Assembly (NCBI RefSeq): GCF_001613325.1
Contig: NZ_BDCD01000002.1
Span: 434,001-498,000 of the forward strand
From: Nocardia yamanashiensis NBRC 100130
GTDB lineage: Bacteria > Actinomycetota > Actinomycetes > Mycobacteriales > Mycobacteriaceae
DNA: 64,000 nt
Reading direction: 5' to 3'
Within the stretch, counting starts at the first letter, position 1, and each line of letters begins with the position of its first letter. Shown in pieces: positions 1-12,683 of this stretch. The position numbers were made by a program, and so were the translations under genes. The notes beneath the pieces are model-generated. The model was not told the origin of the DNA and searched no databases. It was given only the letters and a program-made list of their open reading frames with translations.

Positions 1-4028
<4,028 letters not shown>

Positions 4029-4029
<1 letters not shown>

Positions 4030-6602
4030 TGGCCGATACCCCGCAGGACAGCGCCCACGATCCAGCGGACCACCGCCCCCCGCCCGACCTCACCCGGCTC
4101 GCCGCCACCGTCGACCGCCTCCGCACCGAAATCGCCCGCCTGCACGCCACCGCCGACACCCGAGCCCTCCTCGAACTAGCCAAAGGCGTCCTCATAGAAC
4201 GCCTGCACTGCGGCCCCGCCGAAGCCACCCGCCAACTCGCCCTCCTCTCCGAACGAGCCGGCATAACCCCTCTCGAACTCGCAGCCGACCTCATCGGCCA
4301 CACCGCCCGAGACCGCCTGTCCGACACCGACATCGACGCCGCCGAAGCAGCGGGTGACACCGCAGCGGTCCACGCCGCAGCGGCAGCGGTGGGCGACGCC
4401 GCAACAGTCGACGTGGCCGCCGCTGACGCAGCCGAGGTGGCTGTGGATGAGGTCGCTGCCGGTGCTGTTGCCGAAGTCGACAGCGCCCCAGTCGAAGCCC
4501 GTGTCTCGAGTGAGGGTGTGGCTGCGGTCGACGGTGGTACGGCGGCAGTTGTTGACGGACCGGGGGCGGATTCATCGCGTCGGGTTGCGAGCGTAGTTCG
4601 GTTGCGTGCCGCCGAGAGTGGGGTACTGGCGGCTGGGAATGGTCGGCGGGTTGCCGAATCGGTTCTCTCGCATGCGGCTGGGCCGTTGGGTGCGACGGCT
4701 GTAGTCATCTGGTCTGCCGGGTTCGACGGATCGTTGTCGTTGTGCGGGTATGCGGGTGTCGGCAGGGCTGAAGCTGTGCGGTGGCGCTATCTGCCGCCGG
4801 GGGTGGCGGCGTCTGCTGGAAAGGTTCTCTCGCAACGGGATTCGATGTTCGTTGCCGATGTCGGTGGGGCGGGGCTGCTGCCGATCGCGGGTCGGTCCGG
4901 TAGCCGGTTCGTGGCGCCTATTCGGGTGGGCGGCAAGCTGCTGGGCGTACTCGAGGTGTGCTGGGGGCGGGCGATCGCGCTGCCGGAGTTGCGGGTGCGG
5001 CGGCAGTTGGAGGCGCTGGCGGAGCTTTGCGCGCATACGCTGGACGCGGAGCTGACCGCGCCGCAGCGGGATGAGGTGGAGCTGGGCGGGCTGGTGCGGC
5101 TGGCGGAGGATCTTTTCGATCCGGTGCTGGTGCTGTTGCCGATCCTCGACGGGGACGGCGGGGTCGCCGATTTCCGGATTCACCACGCCAACAAGTCTTT
5201 TGCCGATCCGGCGGGGCGTTCGCGGCAGCTGATCGTGGGTTCGTCCCTGCTCGAGATGTATCCGATGTCGGCCGGGCCGGGGCGGCTGTTCGAGCGGATG
5301 GAAGAGGTCTTCGCCACCGGGGCGAGCTATCGGGCCGATGCGGCGGGGCTGACCGAGTTGATCGGCCGGTCGCAATTGCCGGTGCCCGCCGCATTGAGTA
5401 TGAGCCGGCACGGGGATGCCGTGCTGCTGGTCTGCCGGGTGCAGGACGAATCGACGCGATCGGCCGAATTGCTGCGGCAGGCACAGCATCTGGGCGGGGT
5501 CGGCGGCTTCGAGGAGAACGCCGCCACCGGCGAGATCACCTGGAGCAACCAGCTTTTCGGCGTCTTCGGGCTGGCGGCGAACGCCGACCCGATACCGCTA
5601 GCCTTGCTGCCGATGCACGTCCACGAAACGGATGCGCAAGCGGCGCAACGGTTTCTGCGAACCATCCTGCGCTATCGGCGTCCGGCCACCGCCGCACTCC
5701 GGCTGCTGCGGCCCGACGGCGCGATCCGGCACGTCCGGGTGGTGGCCGAACCCGTGCTCGATCCGGCGGGAAATCTCCTCGCCATTCGCGGCGCCTACCA
5801 GGACGCCTCGGCGCAGCACTGGACCGAGATGGCATTGTCCGCGACCCGGGATCGCCTCTCGCACACCGAGGAACACGCCGCCGAGCAGAGCCGGCTCGCC
5901 CGCCGATTGCAAGAGGCGATCATGCCGCCCGCGCAGCCCGCCATCGAAGCGCGGGAATTGCGGGTGGCGGCACGCTACCGCCCCGCCGAGCAGGACCACC
6001 TGGTCGGCGGCGACTGGTACGACGTACTCGTGCTGCCCTCACGCCAGGTCTTCGTCTCGGTCGGCGACATCGCGGGCCACGGCATCTCCGCCGCCACCGG
6101 AATGGTGCTGTTACGCAACGCGTTACGCGGCCTGGCCGTCACCGGCGCCGGCCCGGGCCGCATGCTCGCCTGGCTGAATCTGGTGGCCCGCCACCCGGCC
6201 GACACCATCTTCGCGACCGCCGTGTGCGGCCTCTACGACCCGGAAACCCGGATCCTGCGCTGGGCGCGCGCCGGCCACCTGCCGCCGGTCCTCGTCCGTG
6301 CCGGTGCGGCCTCGGCCCTCCCCGCCCTGGGCGGCATGATCCTGGGCGCGATGACCGAAACCCCCTATGTCGAAGGCGATATCCAACTCGAGCCCGGCGA
6401 CGTCCTCCTGCTGTACACCGATGGCCTGATCGAGCGCCGCGACCGCCGCCTCGACGACTGCGTCCGGCGACTGCTGACCGAGTCGGCCAAGTTCACCGGC
6501 ACCCTGGACGACCGCCTCGATTCCCTGCTGGACAGCGGTGGCGCCGACACCGATGACGATATGTGCGTAGTGGGCATCCAGGTCGGCGGGGATACAGAGT
6601 AA
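4029..6602 (+). CDS. ANTAR-GAF-PAS-PP2C (SpoIIE/RsbU-type) phosphatase
   Basis: The protein has about 857 residues from the ATG at 4029, which overlaps the kinase stop by one base; a GTG one codon upstream (4026) is the alternative. Domain order: a short coiled coil then an ANTAR-like RNA-binding three-helix domain (about 45-92, with AKGVLIERL), an Ala/Val/Asp-rich low-complexity linker (about 100-165), GAF (about 205-345), two PAS-like domains (about 350-480 and 490-600), and a PP2C/SpoIIE phosphatase (about 620-855). Metal-binding motifs GGDWYD, GDIAGHG and YTDGLIE and the final acidic DTDDD cluster are present, so the phosphatase looks active. Proteins of this type dephosphorylate anti-anti-sigma factors; none is visible here, so the target is unknown. 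ANTAR usually sits at the C terminus, so its N-terminal place is odd. Codon wobble composition changes sharply near 4430, inside the linker. Confidence 0.9.
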
Positions 6603-6615
6603 CCCTCCGCCCGCC

Positions 6616-6660
6616 CCGGCCGCCGTAACGGCCGGAACTGCGGATGCCGGGGCGCCCCGG
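6616..6660. terminator. GC-rich hairpin pair after the phosphatase gene
   Basis: A 7-bp stem CCGGCCG/CGGCCGG (6616-6622 with 6629-6635, loop CCGTAA) is followed by the perfect 14-bp palindrome CCGGGGCGCCCCGG (6647-6660). No T-run follows, as is common for actinobacterial terminators. It lies between a + gene ending at 6602 and the - genes further right, so it could serve either direction. Confidence 0.45.
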
Positions 6661-6815
6661 ACCAGCCGGGACGCCGCGCCCAACACTTCAGCTCACCTCC
6701 GTGCGGCTACCACTCGCCATTGAGCGGGGCGTCGCCGTTGACGCTGCCACTGGAAGGGCTTGTGTCCTGGCAGTACCCCGCAGAGATCGGACAAACCGGA
6801 GTAGATCCGCTCAGA
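6661..6815. other. Non-coding part of the 6603-6910 gap
   Basis: Apart from the hairpins on its left and a possible 31-codon reading frame on its right (6816-6911), this stretch shows no convincing gene, RNA or repeat. Confidence 0.4.
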
Positions 6816-6911
6816 TCAGCAGGTCGTCCGGAACAACGCCGATCGACGGGCCGGCAGCGATTCACGCAGGCCGAGCAAGGTGGCGGCCGCCAGCTGCCAG
6901 TAGTCCAGCAC
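6816..6911 (-). CDS. Possible 31-residue peptide coupled to the LuxR gene
   Basis: A GTG at 6911-6909 overlaps the LuxR-type stop (TAGTG) and opens a frame for MLDYWQLAAATLLGLRESLP and a short basic, Cys-ended tail. The hydrophobic, codon-typical start and the overlap are what suggest translation; I recognise no family. It may equally be a remnant of a longer reading frame or chance. Confidence 0.25.
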   Translation of the reverse strand: MLDYWQLAAATLLGLRESLPARRSALFRTTC

Positions 6912-7986
6912 TAGCCGGTTCCGGGTGGCTGGAGCAGGCGGCTGACGAGCTCGCGGCGGCTGCGAACGCCGACCTTGTCGAAGACGGCTTTGAGGTGGTC
7001 CTGGACCGTGTACGCCGTGATGTGCAAGGTGTCGGAGATGGCTCGGGTCGAGTTGCCGCGCAACACCAGCCGGGCCACCTCCACCTCGCGCGGGCTCAAT
7101 CCGTGCGCGGACAGCAGCAGGGGGACGGTGGTCGCGGCTTCGGCGGGTCTGACGATGACGCTGATGCGCTGTTCACCGGGTGATCCCTGGAGGCGGGAGG
7201 CGTGCACGGTGAGCCATCCGCCCTCGATGGTGCGCACGCGGCTGGTCGGCAGGGTGTGCCGCAATGCGGTGCCCTGTTCGATCGCCCGCAGCGCCATGGC
7301 CACGCTGTAAACGGCCACCGGCAGCGGAAGCGCGGGGAGTGGCTCGCCTCGACCAGTGAAAGCAGTTGTGCCGCTTCCGGAGTCACCGCCACGACGTCGA
7401 GATCGTCCGCGAGCAGGATTACGCCCGGTTCGCCGCCGCCGCTCGCCGGGGAACCGTGCAGGAGCACGGCTTGGCGCAGGGCGTGCGCGAGGTGCGGTCC
7501 GATGCCGGCGATCAGCGCGGTCTCGGCGTCGCTGAATCCGAGCGGATGGTCTTCGCGGTGCAGGCACAGATAACCCCAGCATTGCGAGCCCGCGACCAGC
7601 GCCGCCCGCAGTTCGTCCCCCAGTCCCAGCGGCCGCATGATCTCGCGATACCGCTCGCTGGAGAGCCGGTCGGCGTGCGTCACGCCGTCCAGCGAGGCGA
7701 CATGCTCCCCCGAAACCGCCAGTGCCGCAGACCGGTTCACGTCTTCGCCGCCGAACTCGTTGTCGAGGAACAGCGACGTCGCCGCGCCCAGCGGCTCCTC
7801 CGCGTACGCACCGGTGAACAATAGGGTTTCCGGGTCGGCGGTGGCGAAGAAGGCGGCGTCCACCGGCAGGATCCGCCGCATCGAGCGCAGCAGCACCGGT
7901 TGCAGCTCGGCCACATCCAGTCCGCCATGGCAATGGCGGATCAGGTCCGACCTATGACAACCAACGACACCACCCGGAACAAGCAT
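6911..7986 (-). pseudogene. LuxR-family GAF-type regulator, split by an apparent frameshift
   Basis: Two overlapping frames on the same strand join into one recognisable protein. The N-terminal part (about 7960 down to 7340) carries a GAF-like sensor (VDAAFFATADPETLLFTGAY and following). The C-terminal part (about 7340 down to 6911) carries the linker and a LuxR/NarL DNA-binding helix-turn-helix (GLSPREVEVARLVLRGNSTR). The switch falls near 7335-7345: adding one base after GTC GA would restore ...LSLV(D/E)GEPLPALPLPV.... So a one-base deletion or a sequencing error is the simplest cause. The start is uncertain: family members begin close to the residues encoded near 7950, and the ATG at 7986 would run into the divergent SnoaL-like gene. 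If the shift is real, a sensor without its DNA-binding domain would be made. Confidence 0.75.
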
Positions 7987-8382
7987 CTCGTCGAGTCCTT
8001 CATCCAGGACCTGTTCACCAAAGGCGACCTCACCGCCGTCGACCGCTACCTGGCCCCCGATTTCGTCAATCACGACGCCCCGTTCCCCGGAGCCCCCGCC
8101 GGCCGCGAAGGTCTGCGCCTGGCCGCCGCGATGTTCCGTGAAGCCCTCCCCGACTGGCACAGCGATATCGACCACCTGATCGCCGAATCCGACCTCGTGG
8201 TGGAACGCTTCACCGCCGCCGGCACCCACCGCGGCGAGCTCATGGGCGTCCCCGCCACCGGAAAGACGATCGTGCTCACCGGCATTCAGATCTTCCGAAT
8301 CGACGGCGACCGCATAGCCGAACGCTGGGGCCGGCTCGACGAAACCGGCCTGCTCCGCCAGCTGGGCCTCATTCCCGGGTAA
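7954..8382 (+). CDS. SnoaL-like / ester cyclase family protein
   Basis: A 142-residue protein with the SnoaL-like NTF2 fold pattern: FVNHDAP, the PDW turn, an LIAESDLVVERFTAAGTH strand pair and a C-terminal WGRLDETGLLRQLG. Start chosen at MTTNDTTRNK because the helix there matches the usual N terminus; an upstream ATG (7927) would overlap the divergent regulator more. Family members range from polyketide cyclases to proteins of unknown role, and the residues visible do not fix a reaction. It is divergent from the frameshifted LuxR-type regulator with almost no intergenic space, so that regulator may once have controlled it. Confidence 0.85.
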   Translation: MTTNDTTRNKHLVESFIQDLFTKGDLTAVDRYLAPDFVNHDAPFPGAPAGREGLRLAAAMFREALPDWHSDIDHLIAESDLVVERFTAAGTHRGELMGVPATGKTIVLTGIQIFRIDGDRIAERWGRLDETGLLRQLGLIPG

Positions 8383-8440
8383 TTGGACGATTCCCGGCCA
8401 TCTGCGCAATGATGAGCAAAGGACTGGCTTTCTCCGCTGG

Positions 8441-8462
8441 TCAGCGTTTTACGCAACGCTGA
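8441..8462. promoter_or_regulatory. 8-bp inverted repeat upstream of the secreted protein
   Basis: TCAGCGTT (8441-8448) and AACGCTGA (8455-8462) form a perfect stem with a 6-base loop, 24 bases before the ATG at 8487. It could be an operator or a 5'-UTR hairpin; no bound factor can be named. Confidence 0.4.
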
Positions 8463-8486
8463 GTTCAGGAACGGGAAGGATCGACC

Positions 8487-8873
8487 ATGAGGCGCACACA
8501 CCGCGGCATTCTCGCCATAACCCCCGCGGCCCTGCTCGCGGCGACCGCCCTCGCCGCCCCACCGGCCCACGCGGACACCCCGACGCTGCAACTCGGCTTC
8601 CACAACGGCTACTGCTCGACCACCGAACTCAGCGTCCCCGCCGACACCCCCTTCAACGTCGACATCGACACCAGCTTCCAATTCACCGACCAATCCGAAT
8701 TCCGAATCCCCTCCCTCGGAATCCGAATCATCCTCCCCAGCGCCTACTTCAACCCCCACGCCCGCGCCGAAGTAGCCCCCCAGCCTCGCGGCTCGATCCC
8801 CTTCGAACTCATGACCCCCACCGTATCCGGCAGCGCCGGCAAGGGCTGCTGGGGAACCATCACCGTCTGGTGA
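8487..8873 (+). CDS. Small secreted protein of unknown function
   Basis: 128 residues. A basic start (MRRTHRG), a hydrophobic core and an AHA-D site near residue 31 make a Sec signal peptide. The mature part (about 98 residues) is beta-rich, with two Cys (about 42 and 123) that could form a disulfide. A cupredoxin-like fold is a weak possibility from phrases such as ELSVPADTPFNVDID, but the His/Met copper ligands are not evident. A GGGAAGG ribosome-binding site precedes the ATG by 10 bases. It is convergent with the envelope operon on its right, ending only 5 bases from it. Confidence 0.75.
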   Translation: MRRTHRGILAITPAALLAATALAAPPAHADTPTLQLGFHNGYCSTTELSVPADTPFNVDIDTSFQFTDQSEFRIPSLGIRIILPSAYFNPHARAEVAPQPRGSIPFELMTPTVSGSAGKGCWGTITVW

Positions 8874-8878
8874 GCGCC

Positions 8879-9415
8879 TCAGCCGACGTGGACGGTCAAC
8901 GCTCCGCCCCACCACGCGCAGCCGAGGCTATCGCTGAGCTCCGTGGTGAATGACTTGTCCCGAATCCGGGATTCGATCTCACCGGACACGTTCGTGGTCG
9001 GGGTGACCGCGATGTTCAACCGCCCGAGTGCGTTGCCGGCGGGCGTCTTTCCCGGCGCGACACACGCTGCGGTCACCGTGAGCTGATCGTGCGGCAGCCC
9101 CGCTATGGCCGGGGCGGCCGGGATCGGCACCACCACGAGTTCGGTACCGGCGGCGTTCGACCCATCCCGGGTGCCCAAATAGATCTCCGCCTGCGCCAGT
9201 GTCATGCCGTACAGGTCGTAGATCTGCGCGTCCCGGGTCGGTTGCGGGGCAGCGGTTTCGCCAGCACGCGAAGACTCGCGGCCGATCGAGTAGATCATGG
9301 CCGCCGTGAACACAGCCGCCAGTACTATCGCGCCGACGACCAGCGGGCGCGTACGTCGTTTCCCCGGCTCCGTCGGGGTCTCGACGGCGGCTGCCAGGTT
9401 CGGATCATGTTCCAT
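8879..9415 (-). CDS. Single-pass membrane-anchored protein, third gene of the MspA operon
   Basis: 178 residues from the ATG at 9415, which overlaps the upstream stop by one base (TGATG). A cytosolic charged start, one membrane segment (about residues 23-43: VVGAIVLAAVFTAAMIYSIG) and an extracytoplasmic domain with two Cys near the C terminus (SLGCAWWGGALTV). No family recognised. Coupling to the proline-rich secreted protein and the porin suggests work at the cell envelope, perhaps as assembly or anchoring partner. Confidence 0.8.
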   Translation of the reverse strand: MEHDPNLAAAVETPTEPGKRRTRPLVVGAIVLAAVFTAAMIYSIGRESSRAGETAAPQPTRDAQIYDLYGMTLAQAEIYLGTRDGSNAAGTELVVVPIPAAPAIAGLPHDQLTVTAACVAPGKTPAGNALGRLNIAVTPTTNVSGEIESRIRDKSFTTELSDSLGCAWWGGALTVHVG

Positions 9416-10638
9416 CACAACGACTCCGGTCTTCCGAGTGGGGTCGGCAGCGGTGCGTAGTACACGCCGCGCAGGGGTTGCTCCTTCACCTTCTTGCAGC
9501 CGAAGATCGAGCAGCTGTAGAGCTCCCAGCGGCCGGTCCAATTCAGCTGTTGGTAGGCCTGATAGAACTTCAATACCTGGCCCGCCGGGGGTGCGGGGTA
9601 GTCGCCGCAGTTCACGCGGCCGGTGGTGGTGAGTTGCCGGGATTCCGAGGTCGATGTCGACCGGGTGTAACTGCCGTTGATCTCGCCGCCGAGTTCGACG
9701 GGACCGGCCTCGCCGCCGGCGCTGCCCTTGCCGCCGACCGTCCACGAATTCTGGGTCATATTGACCGACTGATTGGACCATGCGACATCGAAGCCCGAAC
9801 CGCCGACATACCCGTTCACGCCCTCTTTCGGGATGCACTGGCCCAGCAGCGGCCGGTCGCCGGGCGGAATCACCTGGCCCTTGTTGTCGACGGTGTCGAT
9901 GACCCAGTGGTTGACGTAGCGGTCCGAACCCGTCCAGCGGTCGCCTGCCGACGGGACCGGACCGACGTCGCCGGGGAGGATATAGCCGGTCGCGGAATCC
10001 CGTTCGCAGGATGCGCAGCCATTGGCCCCGGGGCCTTCGCCATCCGGTGGCGCGTCCGGCTCGATGGCCTTCTCTTCGCGTACCGGGCGCACCGGTACCG
10101 GGCGCGCTGCCGGAATGGTGGTGCCGGAGGGCGAGGGCTGCGGCAGTTCCGATGTGTCTGGAACGCTGGGAGGGGTCGGCTCGGGCGATGGCTCGATCGG
10201 CGCCACCGCCGCATTCGTTGACGGGGCCGCGATTTCGGGCCCCGGGACGATGTCCGTGCCATTGCCCTGCGGCAATCGCCCGGGCGCGTTACCGGCCTGC
10301 CCTTGGACCCCGCCGCCAGGCGCCTGTGTCGGCATCAGCCCCGGCGCGGTCGGTGGCGGCGTGGTGGTTGTCGAGGGCTGGGTGCCCGGGTCGACGCAAA
10401 CGTACGGTACCGGCGGTGCGGGCGGCGGGCCCGGATTTCCGGGATTGCTTGCGCGCCAAGTCGACTCCCACGCCGAGTTGTAGGCGGCGGTCTCCCGGCG
10501 GCAGCGCTGTTCGGGAGTCTCTTGCCCGGCCGCCTGCCCGGCGAACACGGTGATCGCCGTGACCGCGAGTACCGCCGCCGATGTCGCCGCGGCAGTCCAC
10601 CGGCCCGGCCGGGTTTCCTGGAGTTGCGCCCTTCGCAT
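9415..10638 (-). CDS. Proline-rich secreted protein with beta-rich C-terminal domain
   Basis: Start placed at the ATG 10638 behind GGTGGGAG; a GTG 12 bases upstream is in frame. About 407 residues: a signal sequence (about 1-38), a Cys-containing N region, a long Pro/Thr/Gly-rich stretch (about 65-205), then a folded domain of about 200 residues. That domain has six Cys and an amphipathic, Ser/Thr/Gly-alternating segment (SWTVGGKGSAGGEAGPVELG and onward, rich in STSTSES). That alternation is reminiscent of the membrane-insertion hairpins of aerolysin/ETX-MTX2-like pore formers. This is my inference from pattern only. It lies 13 bp after the MspA porin gene and is coupled to the next gene. No catalytic motif seen. 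Confidence 0.75.
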   Translation of the reverse strand: MRRAQLQETRPGRWTAAATSAAVLAVTAITVFAGQAAGQETPEQRCRRETAAYNSAWESTWRASNPGNPGPPPAPPVPYVCVDPGTQPSTTTTPPPTAPGLMPTQAPGGGVQGQAGNAPGRLPQGNGTDIVPGPEIAAPSTNAAVAPIEPSPEPTPPSVPDTSELPQPSPSGTTIPAARPVPVRPVREEKAIEPDAPPDGEGPGANGCASCERDSATGYILPGDVGPVPSAGDRWTGSDRYVNHWVIDTVDNKGQVIPPGDRPLLGQCIPKEGVNGYVGGSGFDVAWSNQSVNMTQNSWTVGGKGSAGGEAGPVELGGEINGSYTRSTSTSESRQLTTTGRVNCGDYPAPPAGQVLKFYQAYQQLNWTGRWELYSCSIFGCKKVKEQPLRGVYYAPLPTPLGRPESL

Positions 10639-10651
10639 ACCCGCTCCCACC

Positions 10652-11290
10652 TCAGATGGTGGTGGGGTCGGAGTAGACGGTCACCGTGGTATCGGCGATA
10701 TGCGTCGAGATGGAGAACTGCGCGTATACCCGTACCGTGACCGGCCCCAGGCAATTGTCCACATGCACTTGGATTCCGGTCAGATCCGATGCGCCGACAG
10801 CTCCTTCGAGCGCCCGCTCACCGAGCGGGATCGTGGTGATCGTCCCCGGCTTGATCGTTGACTGGACCTGCGGCGAAACGGTAGCCGTCCCACCCAGATT
10901 CACCGAGGGCAACTGCGAGATCGTCACCGAAGCGTTCGGCCCCACCGTTCCCGACGAGCCGGTCTGCAAGCCGCTGGAAACGTCCGTATTGCAACCCAAC
11001 TGCAGTCCCGACCGCAACACGCCGGATTTGACCCCGTTCGAACCCTGTCCGGTCACCGTGCCGATTGCGGTGGCGTCGACGAAAGCCTCCCGCGACCATG
11101 GTGATCGAGCCAGATTCGGCACCGGATTCACTACGACGTTCGCCAGTGCGGCTTCGGCATTCCATCCATCGAGCGTGCTCCTGCTGATCGAATGATCGGG
11201 GCTGCGCACGGGCTCGGCTCTTGCCGCACCTGCTACCACCGATACGGCAGTCAGCAAACTTGCCGGAAAAACCATGGAACTGATCTTCAA
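10652..11290 (-). CDS. MspA-family porin
   Basis: About 212 residues with a signal peptide ending AGAARAEP. The mature part shows the MspA pattern: TLDGWNAEAA near the start, LARSPWSREAFVDATAIGTV, LQLGCNTDVSSG, PGTITTIPLGERALEG, and the final VHVDNCLGPVTVRVYAQFS strand. MspA proteins form octameric outer-membrane (mycomembrane) channels for small hydrophilic solutes. The start is uncertain: TTG at 11290 (GGGTGG upstream) gives the usual MKIS-like signal, whereas ATG 11314 adds eight residues. It is the first gene of a three-gene envelope operon. A 17-bp palindrome lies 80 bp upstream in the region shared with the channel gene. Confidence 0.88.
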   Translation of the reverse strand: MKISSMVFPASLLTAVSVVAGAARAEPVRSPDHSISRSTLDGWNAEAALANVVVNPVPNLARSPWSREAFVDATAIGTVTGQGSNGVKSGVLRSGLQLGCNTDVSSGLQTGSSGTVGPNASVTISQLPSVNLGGTATVSPQVQSTIKPGTITTIPLGERALEGAVGASDLTGIQVHVDNCLGPVTVRVYAQFSISTHIADTTVTVYSDPTTI

Positions 11291-11369
11291 AGTTGATCCA
11301 CCCCAACAGAACATCGAAACAATCGAACCTCTGGTGGGTTCAGAAGATCAAACTGCGAGTGTGATAGCA

Positions 11370-11386
11370 AATGTTTGGCAAACATT
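11370..11386. promoter_or_regulatory. 17-bp AT-rich palindrome between porin and channel genes
   Basis: AATGTTTGGCAAACATT is a perfect 8+1+8 palindrome, strikingly AT-rich for this genome, in the divergent region 11291-11568. It is well placed as an operator for the porin operon, the channel, or both. No factor can be assigned from sequence. Confidence 0.6.
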
Positions 11387-11554
11387 GTGGCTGGGAACAC
11401 AGCGGCGATATCGCGTCGGGTGGGAGGCGTCGTGTAGCGGTCCGAGGTAGGTGTTCGGGCAGTCGGGGTGGTGGGGTCGTAGAATCCGGCCGGAACACAG
11501 ATACTTTCGCTCCGCTCGCTCTGCCGGTGATCGACTACTGCATGGTGCTGAATC

Positions 11555-11561
11555 AGGAGGG
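11555..11561 (+). promoter_or_regulatory. Strong ribosome-binding site deciding the channel start
   Basis: AGGAGGG ends seven bases before an in-frame TTG (11569). This is a better start than the upstream ATG at 11542, which has no such site and would place the Shine-Dalgarno inside the gene. Confidence 0.7.
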
Positions 11562-11568
11562 TTCTGTT

Positions 11569-12576
11569 TTGCTGCGTGAACGGGTCCGGGAACTGGTGGA
11601 CGCGAATCGGTTTCAGAGGTTCATCATCGTGGTGATTCTGGTGAATGCGGTTTCGCTCGGTGCTGAGACGTCGGATTCGCTGATGTCGGTTGCGGGCGGG
11701 GTGATTTCGTTCGTGGACGCGGCGGCGCTGGTGATCTTCGTGGTGGAGATGGTGCTGAAGCTGTACGCGTATCGGCTGGACTACTTCCGTGATCCGTGGA
11801 ACTGCTTCGATTTCGCGGTGATCGGGGTGGCGCTGTTGCCGGCGTCGGGTGGGCTGTCGGTGCTGCGGGCGTTCCGGATTCTGCGGGTGCTGCGGTTGGT
11901 GTCGGCTACGCCGAGTATGCGGCGGGTGGTGACGAACCTGCTCGCGGCGCTGCCCGGTATGGGTTCGATCCTCGGGTTGCTCGCCCTGGTGGTGTACGTG
12001 GCGGCGGTGATGGCGACCAAACTGTTCGGCGATGTCACCCCCGAATACTTCGGCAGCCTCAGCACTTCCATGTGGACCCTCTTCCAGGTCATGACCGGCG
12101 AAGCCTGGCCGGATATCGCCCGCACGGTCATGGACGCCGAACCGTACGCCTGGATCTTCTTCCTCGGCTACATCCTGGTCTCCACCTTCGTCGTCCTGAA
12201 CCTGTTCCTCGCCGTCATGGTCGGCGCCGCGGAAGACGTGCGCGAGGACGAGCATCGCGAACAGCACGAGCGCGGAGCCGCCACCGAAACCGCCTCCAAC
12301 GCAGCGATTCTCGCCGAACTGGCGGCCCTGCGCGCCGAAGTCCACGCGCTGCGCCCGGCCCGGGAACTGGTCACGGCCGGCAGCCCGCGCACCGCGCTCC
12401 GCCGCACCGCATCCACCCGCCCCCACCTCGGCCGCCAACTCGACGACGCCGAAATAGCCGAAGCCGTCCTCCTCTACCGCGGCGGCCAGCCCATCGCCGA
12501 TATCGCCGACCGCCTCGGCGCGACCCCGACCGCCGTCCGCTCGGGCCTGCAACGCCACGGCATCCGCCGCCACTGA
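11569..12576 (+). CDS. Voltage-gated cation channel with C-terminal helix-turn-helix
   Basis: 335 residues from TTG 11569. One six-helix unit, as in tetrameric bacterial NaV/CaV channels: S1 (FQRFIIVVILVNAVSLG), S2, S3 (NCFDFAVIGVALLP), S4 with Arg every third residue (LRAFRILRVLRLV, about 96-108), S5, pore helix and filter TGEAWPD (176-182), and S6 (STFVVLNLFLAVMVGAAEDV). The filter differs from the TLESW type of NaChBac; TGEAW is also found in domain IV of vertebrate L-type calcium channels, so calcium or mixed selectivity is possible. After S6 come a charged coiled coil (about 225-265) and a clear helix-turn-helix (about 290-335: LDDAEIAEAVLLYRGGQPIA, DIADRLGATPTAVRSGLQRH), like those of Hin-type recombinases. 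A DNA-binding-like tail on a channel is unusual. The 5' half is G/T-rich at wobble positions, the 3' half C-rich. Confidence 0.9.
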   Translation: MLRERVRELVDANRFQRFIIVVILVNAVSLGAETSDSLMSVAGGVISFVDAAALVIFVVEMVLKLYAYRLDYFRDPWNCFDFAVIGVALLPASGGLSVLRAFRILRVLRLVSATPSMRRVVTNLLAALPGMGSILGLLALVVYVAAVMATKLFGDVTPEYFGSLSTSMWTLFQVMTGEAWPDIARTVMDAEPYAWIFFLGYILVSTFVVLNLFLAVMVGAAEDVREDEHREQHERGAATETASNAAILAELAALRAEVHALRPARELVTAGSPRTALRRTASTRPHLGRQLDDAEIAEAVLLYRGGQPIADIADRLGATPTAVRSGLQRHGIRRH

Positions 12577-12623
12577 ACCCGGCCGCACTGAAATGAAACG
12601 AGTTTCCTTCGAATTAACACTAA

Positions 12624-12639
12624 CTGGACGATCGACCAG
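12624..12639. promoter_or_regulatory. Imperfect 16-bp palindrome before the YhgE/Pip gene
   Basis: CTGGACGATCGACCAG, with two mismatches, lies 45 bases before the GTG start at 12684 and close to a TACCTT that could be a -10 box. It is a candidate operator, perhaps for the TetR gene that converges on the same unit; it does not resemble the palindrome in front of the monooxygenase operon. Confidence 0.35.
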
Positions 12640-12683
12640 GTACCTTGGTGCCGAAATCAGCACTATGCAGGTCGGGGTTCACC

